This document shows positions 57,214 through 64,000 of a stretch of 64,000 bases of DNA, piece after piece. The position numbers and the translations under genes were made by a program. Source of the DNA: Lysobacter auxotrophicus (GTDB lineage Bacteria > Pseudomonadota > Gammaproteobacteria > Xanthomonadales > Xanthomonadaceae); the NCBI RefSeq assembly GCF_027924565.1, contig NZ_AP027041.1, forward strand, positions 2,976,001 to 3,040,000, read 5' to 3'. Within the stretch, counting starts at the first letter, position 1; each line of letters begins with the position of its first letter. The notes beneath the pieces are model-generated. The model was not told the origin of the DNA and did not search any database. It worked only from the letters and a program-made list of their open reading frames with translations.

Positions 57214-57333
57214 GCGGCGTTTCCTCCTCGCCTGCGCAGCGGCGCTCGCAGGCGATGCTATCCTCCGGCGCGACCCCCGCAGACCGGGACGACGGCTCGC
57301 CCATCGTCCCGACGTTCGACAGGACGCGATCGG

Positions 57334-57888
57334 ATGCCCGGTACCACGACTCCCAGGAAGACGGCGCGCACCGCGACCCGTTCGGCCGCCGCGAAGCAGC
57401 CTGGCAAGGCCACGCCCCGCCCCGCCGCGAAAACACCGGCGAAGAAGACCGCGGCCCGCAAGGCGGCGGGCGCGAAGCCCGATGCGCCCCGGCTGCTTTC
57501 CGGCGGTAATCCGCAGATTCCCAAAGGCCATGGCGATGCGCCCGTGCAGGCGTACATCGCGGCGATGCCCGGCTGGAAGCGCGACGTGTGGCGTCGCCTC
57601 GACGCGCTGATCGAAGACACGATTCCCAACGTGCGCAAAGCGGTCAAGTGGAACTCGCCGCTGTATGGCGCACATGGGGACGACGGCTGGTTCCTCGGCG
57701 TGCACTGCTTCACGCGCTACATCAAGGTGTCGTTCTTCCGCGGTGCGTCGCTCAAGCCGATGCCGCCGGGCGAATCGAAGATGGCGCACGTGCGCTATCT
57801 CGATATCCGTGAAGACGAGCCGGTCGACGAGGCGCAATTCGCGAAGTGGCTCAAACAGGCCAGCAAGCTGCCCGGCGAGAAGATGTAA
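57334..57888 (+). CDS. DUF1801 protein with histone-H1-like N-terminal tail
   Basis: This 184-residue protein has a Lys/Ala/Pro-rich N-terminal tail (about 1-55, with repeated AKKTA-type units) like that of histone H1-like DNA-binding proteins. The DUF1801 domain follows (about 70-180), with VRKAVKWNSPLYGAHGDDGWFLGVH and RYIKVSFFRGASL. DUF1801 belongs to the YdhG/frataxin-like group; its role is unknown. It is followed 31 bases later by a second DUF1801 gene, probably in one transcript. The tail suggests it could bind nucleic acid. Confidence 0.85.
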   Translation: MPGTTTPRKTARTATRSAAAKQPGKATPRPAAKTPAKKTAARKAAGAKPDAPRLLSGGNPQIPKGHGDAPVQAYIAAMPGWKRDVWRRLDALIEDTIPNVRKAVKWNSPLYGAHGDDGWFLGVHCFTRYIKVSFFRGASLKPMPPGESKMAHVRYLDIREDEPVDEAQFAKWLKQASKLPGEKM

Positions 57889-57919
57889 CGCCGTCCCTCA
57901 TGCAACCAGGCGATCGACC

Positions 57920-58357
57920 ATGAAGAAGTCCAACGGAAACGGCAGCACGGATGCGGGCAACGATGACGCCTCGCACCTCATCGACGAACGCATCGCGCAG
58001 CTGGGCGACTGGCGCGGCAAGACGCTCGCGCGCGTGCGCAAGCTGATCCACCAGGCCGATCCCGACGTCGTCGAGGAAGTGAAGTGGCGCGGCGTGCCGG
58101 TGTGGTCGCACGACGGCATCGTGTGCACCGGTGAGACCTACAAGAACCACGTGAAGATGACCTTTGCGAAAGGCGCATCCCTGGAGGACCCGGCGGGCCT
58201 GTTCAATTCAAGCCTGGACGGCAACACGCGACGCGCCATCGACCTGCACGAAGGCGACGAGATCGACGAGGCCGCGTTGAAGGCGTTGATCCGCGCGGCG
58301 GTCGCGCTGAACGCGTCGAAGAAGGCGAAGAAGAAGACGACCGCCGCGGCGAAGTGA
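57920..58357 (+). CDS. DUF1801 protein (second of pair)
   Basis: This 145-residue protein has one DUF1801 domain (about 25-125) with VVEEVKWRGVPVWSHDGIVC, TYKNHVKMTFAKGASLEDP and a C-terminal LKALIRAAVALNASKKAKKKT tail that is again lysine-rich. It is a close structural partner of the gene before it, which suggests a tandem duplication with divergence. The ATG at 57920 is clear. A terminator hairpin follows at 58372. Confidence 0.87.
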   Translation: MKKSNGNGSTDAGNDDASHLIDERIAQLGDWRGKTLARVRKLIHQADPDVVEEVKWRGVPVWSHDGIVCTGETYKNHVKMTFAKGASLEDPAGLFNSSLDGNTRRAIDLHEGDEIDEAALKALIRAAVALNASKKAKKKTTAAAK

Positions 58358-58371
58358 CGCGCGCATAAAAA

Positions 58372-58400
58372 ATCCGCCGCGGTACGGGACCGCGGCGGAT
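58372..58400 (-). terminator. intrinsic terminator of the beta-helix gene
   Basis: A 12-bp stem (58372-58383 with 58389-58400) around ACGGG is followed, on the minus strand, by TTTTTTAT. It therefore ends the gene at 58442-59716 and may also stop transcripts of the DUF1801 pair coming the other way. Confidence 0.85.
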
Positions 58401-58441
58401 CAAGTTCGAGCCGGTTCTTTGCGCCGACGCGACGAGCTGGT

Positions 58442-59716
58442 TTACATCGCGTACTGGTTGGTCGTCACGCGGATGTTGGTCGCGGTGCTCGACTTCTGCA
58501 CGTGCGGATCGTTGCCCTTCGGCATCGTGCCGGCGAGGATGCCGGTCATCGTGACCAGCGGCTTGTCGAGCGTGTTGACGCCGAAGATCTTCGTGTAGTT
58601 GTTGCGGAAGACGTTGCCGCTAGCCTGGTAGTTGTCGGTCGTCGAGCTGAACATCAGGCCGCACAGCGTGTTGCGCAGGAAGCGGTTCTGCGCGATGTAG
58701 CCGGAGGCCGCGCCGACCGTGAGCAGGCCGTAGCCGCCGTTGTATTCCATCGTGCACGACTTCACGGTGACGCCGGTGACGCGCTTGTACACCAGGATGC
58801 CGTTGCCCTTGTTGTTGCGGATCAGGCAGTTCTGGATGTGGACGGTGTCGGTCGTGCGCAGGTCGTTGACGTCGGGCTCGATGTCGATGCCGCACTGCGG
58901 CGCGATGCCGTTGGAGTTGCTGAACTCGCTGTCGTACACTTTCACGTTGCGCGAGCAGCCGATGGTCAGGCCCTGGCGGCGGTTGTTGGTCGACACGATG
59001 TTGGAAATCGCGACGTCGGTGCACGGCACCACGGCGCCGGACGCCTGCGCGGCGCCGCCGATGGAGATGCCGTCGCCCCAGCCGTTGGAGATGTGCATGT
59101 CGCGCACCGTCACGCGGTTGGAGCCGCGGATCATGATGCCGTGGCCCCACTCGCCCGTCGTGCCCAGGTGCGTGTCGCGATCGCCGACGATGCGACCGCC
59201 GGAAATCTCGACGTCGTTGACCTGCATCGCCATCAGCACGTACGCGCGCTCGGCGGCGTTCGGCTTGGCCTTCAGCACCGCGCTCGGATCCAGCTGCAGG
59301 TGCATGCTGCTGCGAAGGCGCACGTTCACCGTCGGATCGATGAGATAGGTGCCCGCGGGAACCTGCACGGTGCCGCCGGTAGAAGGAAGCGCATTGATCG
59401 CGGCTTGGAACGACGCGGTGTCGTCGCGGACGCCATCGCCCACCGCGCCGTAGTTCTTCACGCTCACCACGGCGGTACCCCGTGCGCGAGCCGGCGGCGT
59501 CCACGTGAGACCGGTGGTCGCGCCAGCGGCGAGGGCCTTGCCGATGCCAGTGATGCCGAGGATCGGCGGAACCGAGAGGATCAGGGTCTTCTGGATGAAT
59601 TCGCGGCGCGGCATCGCCGTCGCGCTGAAAGCACGGTTATCGTTCACGTTCGTTTCCGGAGTAAGGGCAGCGTTTGCTGAACAGCGCGGAGACGAAGCGA
59701 AGGACATGCGTTTCAC
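58442..59716 (-). CDS. Tat-exported right-handed beta-helix (pectate-lyase-3-like) protein
   Basis: This protein of up to 424 residues has a Tat signal ([21 protein letters not shown]), then the pectate-lyase-3 opening [25 protein letters not shown] and about ten coils of a right-handed beta-helix (repeats such as [35 protein letters not shown]). It would act on an extracellular or periplasmic polysaccharide. The start is uncertain: GTG 59716, GTG 59647 or ATG 59611 all precede the twin arginines. It shares its build with the protein at 30023, though they are not close copies. The 59717-60236 stretch before it has no gene. Confidence 0.87.
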   Translation of the reverse strand: MKRMSFASSPRCSANAALTPETNVNDNRAFSATAMPRREFIQKTLILSVPPILGITGIGKALAAGATTGLTWTPPARARGTAVVSVKNYGAVGDGVRDDTASFQAAINALPSTGGTVQVPAGTYLIDPTVNVRLRSSMHLQLDPSAVLKAKPNAAERAYVLMAMQVNDVEISGGRIVGDRDTHLGTTGEWGHGIMIRGSNRVTVRDMHISNGWGDGISIGGAAQASGAVVPCTDVAISNIVSTNNRRQGLTIGCSRNVKVYDSEFSNSNGIAPQCGIDIEPDVNDLRTTDTVHIQNCLIRNNKGNGILVYKRVTGVTVKSCTMEYNGGYGLLTVGAASGYIAQNRFLRNTLCGLMFSSTTDNYQASGNVFRNNYTKIFGVNTLDKPLVTMTGILAGTMPKGNDPHVQKSSTATNIRVTTNQYAM

Positions 59717-60236
59717 ACCACCTTCGCTCAGTCATCACGTCACGATCATGTCCGTGACTGGCGTGAACCTTAGCTCACACAATCGTGATGATGCTGAACG
59801 AGTGCGGGGGACTTTGCGTATTTGTGGTTTGGCTCAAGAAATGCCGCGAAAATGACACCGCGCGCCGCGGCGTTCAATATCCTGACTGCGGTTTTCGCGG
59901 TGTGATGATCGCTTGCGCCGTGCACGCGTGACGCCCTCTGCGCGAGTGGCGCGCGAAGACAAGCGGGCTCAGCAGGCCGTTGGCGTTGGCTGAATGCGGG
60001 CGGCGTGGTGACACGGGCGCGCTCACCTTCACGCGGCCGTGTGAAGTGAAAACGCGCGGCAATGTGGGCTGGATTGCCGAATGAAGGCCGCGGGGTCTGC
60101 TCGATGCCCCGATCAAGGCTTCGCGCCAGGAACCGCTCGCCAACCCAAGCGGACGCGACGGGAACATCGTCCGCCGCTTCACGAATAGCAGCGCAACCGC
60201 GCGCCACACTGGCGTTCCTTCGCGCGGAGTACGTAA

Positions 60237-61352
60237 GTGTCCGAAACTCATCCGGCGACGGACCACATCGTGCAGGACATGCTCTGGACGTTCGCGAACG
60301 TCTCCAGCGAATACGCGGTACTGCTGCTGGACGCCGACGGCACGATCAACTGGGCCAACATCGGGGCGGAAACCATCCTCGGCGAAACGCGAAGCGGGCT
60401 GATGCAGGGGAACATCTCGCACTACTTCACCCGCGAGGACGTGCGCAAGGGCATTCCCGAGCACGAGATCGAAGAAGCGCGGCAACGCGGGCGATCGGGC
60501 AACGACCGCTGGATGGCGCGCGCCGACCGCTCGCGGTTCTGGGCATCGGGCCAGACCATCTGCCTGAGCGCGCATGCCGGCGACCGGAACTTCCTCAAGA
60601 TCTTCCGCGACCTCACCGACGGGAAGATGCAGCTGGAAGCGGCCATGAAGCGTTGCCACGCCGTCACGCAGACCAACGAAGGCCTTACCGCCGCGATCGC
60701 GCTGCTCGCGCACGAGCTGCGCAATCCGCTGTCCGGCATCAGCCTCTCGGCGACGCTGCTTTCGGCGCAATCGCGCGACCCGTCCCTCAAGCCGCAGGTC
60801 GAGAGCATCGCGCGCAACGTCTCGATGGCCGCGCGCCTGATCGACGACCTGATGCAGCACAGCAAGGTCACCTCGAAAGGCTTCAGCCTGGACCGCACCG
60901 ATTGCAGCCTTCGCGAGTTGCTGGAGTCGTCCACGCGCATCGCGCAGCGGCAGATGGAGCAGGAATCGCGCGAGATCCCGGTGCTGGTGCCCTCCGGCGA
61001 CATCGAGATGCACATCGACTGCATGCGCATGCAGCAGGTGTTCGTGAACCTCATCGCGAACGCGATCCGCTACACGCCCGCGCCGCGCAAGATCTGGGTG
61101 ACGGGAACCTTCATCGGCAACGACGTCGTCGTGCGCGTGTCGGACGAAGGCATCGGCATCGAAGCCGATCGCCTGGAGCGCATCTTCGAACTGTTCACGT
61201 TGCCGCACCTGCAGGGCTCGAAGCTCGGCCTCGGCCTCGGCCTGGCGCTGGTGAAGAAGATCGTGGAACTGCACTCGGGCAGCGTGCAGGCCCGGAGCGA
61301 AGGCGTCGACAAGGGCAGTCAGTTCATCGTGCGCTTCCCGGCGCGCGAATAG
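60237..61352 (+). CDS. PAS-histidine kinase (orphan)
   Basis: This 371-residue kinase has one N-terminal PAS domain (about 10-130), a histidine-containing dimerisation domain (LLAHELRNPLSGISLSATLLS) and an ATPase domain with NLIANAIRYTPAP, DEGIGIEADRLERIF and GLGLGLALVKKIVELHSG. It lacks membrane segments, so the sensor is cytoplasmic. No response regulator is next to it. The start is GTG at 60237. The kinase is unrelated in sensor content to the larger one at 54836, though both end in the same type of kinase core. The signal is unknown. Confidence 0.92.
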   Translation: MSETHPATDHIVQDMLWTFANVSSEYAVLLLDADGTINWANIGAETILGETRSGLMQGNISHYFTREDVRKGIPEHEIEEARQRGRSGNDRWMARADRSRFWASGQTICLSAHAGDRNFLKIFRDLTDGKMQLEAAMKRCHAVTQTNEGLTAAIALLAHELRNPLSGISLSATLLSAQSRDPSLKPQVESIARNVSMAARLIDDLMQHSKVTSKGFSLDRTDCSLRELLESSTRIAQRQMEQESREIPVLVPSGDIEMHIDCMRMQQVFVNLIANAIRYTPAPRKIWVTGTFIGNDVVVRVSDEGIGIEADRLERIFELFTLPHLQGSKLGLGLGLALVKKIVELHSGSVQARSEGVDKGSQFIVRFPARE

Positions 61353-61382
61353 CCGCGACGCATCGCGCGCGGTGCGCTGCGA

Positions 61383-61475
61383 TCAGTTCTCGTCGACGAG
61401 CTCGCGCAGCGCTTCGATGCGTGCGCGGACGCGTCGCTCCTCGACTTTCCCGGTGAATATCGGATCGGCATTCAA
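61383..61475 (-). CDS. possible 30-residue peptide
   Basis: On the minus strand a frame begins with TTG after AGGACACGTCC and encodes NADPIFTGKVEERRVRARIE continuing as one charged helix to a TGA. Codon choice looks natural, but length is too short to judge and it may be a gene remnant. Confidence 0.2.
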   Translation of the reverse strand: MNADPIFTGKVEERRVRARIEALRELVDEN

Positions 61476-61624
61476 GGACGTGTCCTAAGCGCGGTTCTTG
61501 AGTATCGGCGTGCGAATGCGCGACGGGCGTGACGGCTCGACGCAGCCGGGCTCGACCGCGCAGGGTTGCCCCGGCGATCACACGCGGGTTCGTACAGTGG
61601 CGCTTCCCACCGAGGAGCCCGGTC

Positions 61625-61804
61625 ATGACGGACAACACGAAGACGCGCACTGGCGCCGATCGCGCCCGGATCAACGTCAACCAGGAGCACGAGGTCCGCT
61701 ACTGGACGCAGGCACTGGATGTCACGGAAGAGGAACTGCGCGCCGCGGTCGATGCCGTCGGCCCGGTCGCGGACAAGGTGCGGGAGTATTTTCAGCGGGG
61801 GTGA
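61625..61804 (+). CDS. DUF3606 small protein
   Basis: This 59-residue protein matches the DUF3606 family: ADRARINVNQEHEVRYWTQALDVTEEELRAAVDAVGPVADKVREY. It is soluble and acidic, with a helix-rich build, and its function is unknown. The start at ATG 61625 gives the usual length; GGAG stands upstream. The frame is open from 61529 but without family sequence. It stands alone between a kinase gene and tRNA-Pro. Confidence 0.88.
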   Translation: MTDNTKTRTGADRARINVNQEHEVRYWTQALDVTEEELRAAVDAVGPVADKVREYFQRG

Positions 61805-61913
61805 GGTGCGCGGTGATCGAGCGCTGACGCGCCGCGTTTTGCGGCCTCAATCACCTGATGAAGTGGGTGTTGACGGTGACGCGTGGACTCAGCGTCACCT
61901 ACATGCGAATAGA

Positions 61914-61990
61914 TGGTCGGGACGGCCGGATTCGAACCGACGACCCTCTGCCCCCCAGGCAGATGCGCTACCAGGCTGCGCTACGCCCCG
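61914..61990 (-). tRNA. tRNA-Pro (GGG)
   Basis: The 77-nt minus-strand sequence folds as a cloverleaf: acceptor stem CGGGGCG/CGTCCCG, D arm with AGCGCAGCCTGGTAGCGC, anticodon stem TCTGC/GCAGA around CTGGGGG (anticodon GGG), T arm GTCGTCGGTTCGAATCCGGC and an encoded CCA. It follows pheT, ihfA and merR, a common order in this bacterial group. Confidence 0.95.
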
Positions 61991-62113
61991 ACGTGTTGCA
62001 TGTGCCGCCCTTGCGAGCGGGCGGCAAGTATAACGGTTGAAACCTCGCCGCGGCCACCGCGATCGCTTCCTTGCGGAGGCGTCGACTTCAGCGCCGCATC
62101 CGGAGATGCGGAA

Positions 62114-62470
62114 TCAGCGCCTCAGCAGCTGCAGGACTTCTTCCAGCTCCATCCGCACCTGGCGGATGATCTGCGAACTCAGCGCGGATTCGTCCTTCGC
62201 CGTCTCGCCTTCCAGGCGCAGGCGCGCGCCGCCGATGGTGTAGCCCTGCTCGTACAGCAGGCCGCGGATCTGGCGCACCATCAGCACCTCGTGGCGCTGG
62301 TAGTAGCGGCGGTTGCCGCGGCGCTTGACCGGGTTGAGCATCGGGAACTCGGTCTCCCAGTAGCGCAGCACGTGCGGCTTGACGTCGCACAGCTCGCTGA
62401 CTTCACCGATGGTGAAGTAGCGTTTGGCCGGGATCGGCGGGAGTTCGCGATTGCTGCCAGGGTCAAGCAT
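62114..62470 (-). CDS. MerR-family transcriptional regulator
   Basis: This 118-residue protein has the MerR-type [31 protein letters not shown] then [13 protein letters not shown] (about residues 15-65), and a short helical C-terminal region without metal-binding cysteines. Its regulon is unknown. The start overlaps the end of ihfA by eight bases, so the two are co-transcribed, as they are in many gammaproteobacteria. Nothing unusual was seen. Confidence 0.94.
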   Translation of the reverse strand: MLDPGSNRELPPIPAKRYFTIGEVSELCDVKPHVLRYWETEFPMLNPVKRRGNRRYYQRHEVLMVRQIRGLLYEQGYTIGGARLRLEGETAKDESALSSQIIRQVRMELEEVLQLLRR

Positions 62471-62765
62471 GTTCCGCTCCGGAATAGGCTTCGACGCGTT
62501 CCTTCAGTTTCTGGCCGGGGCGGAAGGTCACCACGGTGCGGGCGGAGATCGGAATCTCCTCGCCGGTTTTGGGGTTACGGCCCGGACGCTGGTTCTTGCG
62601 GCGCAGGTCGAAGTTGCCGAACCCGGAAAGCTTCACCTGGCGACCGTGCTCCAGGGCCTCGCGCAACGCGTCGAAGAACGCGTCCACGAATTCCTTCGCC
62701 TCTCGCTTGTTCAGCCCGACTTCGTCGAACAGGCGTTCGGCCATCTCGGCCTTGGTCAATGCCAT
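62463..62765 (-). CDS. ihfA: integration host factor subunit alpha
   Basis: This 100-residue DNA-bending protein has the HU/IHF fold: [38 protein letters not shown], then [22 protein letters not shown] with the arm proline that kinks DNA, and [17 protein letters not shown]. It pairs with IHF beta and takes part in recombination, replication and transcription. It lies between pheT and a merR gene, the standard position. The ATG at 62765 is exact for the family. Confidence 0.97.
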   Translation of the reverse strand: MALTKAEMAERLFDEVGLNKREAKEFVDAFFDALREALEHGRQVKLSGFGNFDLRRKNQRPGRNPKTGEEIPISARTVVTFRPGQKLKERVEAYSGAEHA

Positions 62766-62783
62766 CGTCTGCTTTCCTCAACC

Positions 62784-64000
62784 TCAGCCGCGGATCGTTG
62801 CCCCGTACTCCCGCTGCAGCGCGTCGGTCACGCAAGCCACTGCGGAATCGACGTCACGGTCAGTCAGGGTGCGTGATTCATCCTGCAGAATCAAGCCCAT
62901 AGCAAGACTTTTGAAACCGGGTTCAACGCCCTTGCCCTGGTAGCGGTCGAACAGCACCAGATCGCGCAGGAACGGGCCCGCGGCGGCCTTCACGGCCTGT
63001 CCGATGGCGGCCCATTCGACGTTCTCCGGGACGACGAACGCGAGATCCCGGCGGACGGACGGGTACTTCGACAAGGCCCTGGCGCGGGGCACGGCGCGGC
63101 TGAACATGGGCGCCAGGTCGAGTTCGAACGCGACCACATCCACGTCCAGTTCCAGCGCGCGTTGCAGGCGCGGATGCAGTTGCCCGATCCAGCCGAGCTT
63201 CACGCCGTCGCGGTACACGTCCGCCGAGCGACCCGGATGCGCCCACGCGGGCTGCGAGGCACGGTACTCGAGCGTGGCGCCGGCGACGGCGGCCAGGCTG
63301 TCGAGGTCGCCCTTGAGGTCGTGGAAGCCGATCGTGCGTGCCGCCACGCCCCACTGCTCCGCATGCACGTCGCCGCACGCGGCGGCGGCGATGCGGCCGG
63401 TTTCGATGGGCGCGTCGCCGGCGTTGGCGCGGAACACGTTGCCCAGCTCGAACAGGCGCACACGCGGCTGCTGGCGCGCGGCGTTGCGCGCAAGCGCGGC
63501 GACCAGGCCCGGCAGCAGCGCGGTGCGCATGACGCCCAGCTCGCCGCTGAGCGGATTGGCCAGCGGCACGTTGCCGTCGGTGAGGCTCCACTTCGACAGG
63601 AGGTCAGCGTCGACGAACGCGTAGTTCACCGCTTCCAGGAAGTCGCGCGAGGCCAGGTGACGACGCGCGGTCGACTCGTCCACGCGCGTCTCGCTCGGCG
63701 CGACCAGGCGCGCGGCGCCGGCGGGCAGCGTCGTCGGGATCGCGTCGTAGCCGTGTATGCGCGCGATTTCCTCGATCAGGTCTTCCTCGATCTCCAGATC
63801 GAAGCGACGGGTCGGCGGCACCACGCGCCAACCGTCGGTCAGGGCTTCAACCTGCAGACCGAGGGCGCGCAGGATGCGTTCGACTTCGCCATCGGCGACC
63901 GTAAGCCCGAGCACGCGAGCCAAGCGTGCACGGCGCAGCACGATCGGCTGCGGCTTGCGCAGGTGTTCGGCGAGCGTCACGTCGAGCGTCGGACCCGGCA
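62784..64000 (-). CDS. pheT: phenylalanyl-tRNA synthetase beta subunit (N-terminal part outside window)
   Basis: The frame is open to the right edge and encodes the last ~405 of about 790 residues. The B5 domain (PIVLRRARLARVLGLTV, RFDLEIEEDLIEEIARIHGY), the central synthetase-like domain (VNYAFVDADLLSKWSLTDG, NPLSGELGVMRTALLPGLV) and the C-terminal anticodon-binding FDX-ACB domain (KYPSVRRDLAFVVPENVEW, SLAMGLILQDESRTLTDRDVD) are all present. PheT with PheS charges tRNA-Phe. ihfA follows after 18 bases in the same direction. The part beyond 64000 cannot be judged. Confidence 0.96.
   Translation of the reverse strand, partial: PGPTLDVTLAEHLRKPQPIVLRRARLARVLGLTVADGEVERILRALGLQVEALTDGWRVVPPTRRFDLEIEEDLIEEIARIHGYDAIPTTLPAGAARLVAPSETRVDESTARRHLASRDFLEAVNYAFVDADLLSKWSLTDGNVPLANPLSGELGVMRTALLPGLVAALARNAARQQPRVRLFELGNVFRANAGDAPIETGRIAAAACGDVHAEQWGVAARTIGFHDLKGDLDSLAAVAGATLEYRASQPAWAHPGRSADVYRDGVKLGWIGQLHPRLQRALELDVDVVAFELDLAPMFSRAVPRARALSKYPSVRRDLAFVVPENVEWAAIGQAVKAAAGPFLRDLVLFDRYQGKGVEPGFKSLAMGLILQDESRTLTDRDVDSAVACVTDALQREYGATIRG

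Overview
The window is about 64 kb of high-GC chromosome from a gammaproteobacterium of the Lysobacter/Xanthomonadaceae type. This rests on gene content and order: pheT-ihfA-merR followed by tRNA-Pro, coaD-rsmD back to back with ftsY-mutY-yggX, a phytase paired with a TonB receptor, many TonB and beta-lactamase-fold proteins, and dispersed hairpin repeats of the kind common in that family. The species cannot be named from the sequence alone.

Layout. 1-6.4 kb: the end of a class III aminotransferase, a divergent phytase-like lipoprotein and TonB receptor, upp, and a GFA-family protein. 6.5-17.2 kb: a coherent accessory cluster with two minus-strand transcription units and a divergent XRE-cupin regulator. 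It combines a DgcN (DUF1611) protein, a DgcA-type enolase-superfamily racemase, two serine hydrolases with the SxxK/YxN signature, a TonB receptor, a POT-type transporter and an unrecognised 77-residue protein. The two units start from nearly identical promoters. I read it as an uptake and degradation system for D-glutamate-containing peptides, possibly peptidoglycan fragments. This is the strongest candidate in the window for an undescribed system. 17.4-28.7 kb: mostly core genes (TMEM43-like, metallo-hydrolase, ferredoxin-ggt, coaD, rsmD, ftsY, AsmA-like, mutY, yggX), separated by hairpin-rich repeats.

28.9-37.1 kb: a variable region beginning at tRNA-Phe(GAA). It contains an N-terminally truncated SRAP gene, two decayed excisionase-like HTH genes, a tRNA-like fragment, a 15-G tract, a Tat-exported beta-helix protein, a modular secreted protein, and a divergent NmrA/dihydrofolate-reductase-like pair around a perfect 17-bp palindrome. 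It looks like the residue of one or more integrated elements. 37.6-44.5 kb: small lipoprotein and membrane proteins, a large acyl-CoA dehydrogenase, an HNH nuclease, a Pro/Ala-rich conserved protein and dxs.

44.7-53.6 kb: a tightly overlapping seven-gene surface-glycan operon. RfbF and RfbG make CDP-4-keto-6-deoxyglucose, an SDR may reduce it, a polyprenyl-phosphate GT2 and a flippase-like membrane protein may load and flip a lipid-linked sugar, and a 942-residue apparent double GT-C protein may transfer it. No rfbH is present, so the product is more likely a 6-deoxyhexose than a dideoxyhexose. 53.6-64 kb: a TraB/GumN protein, two orphan PAS-histidine kinases, a tandem DUF1801 pair, a second Tat-exported beta-helix protein, DUF3606, tRNA-Pro(GGG), merR, ihfA and the C-terminal part of pheT, which runs off the window.

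All calls come from reading sequence and translated proteins by eye. No database search was run. Start codons are chosen from Shine-Dalgarno spacing, signal peptides and family length, and doubtful ones are flagged.
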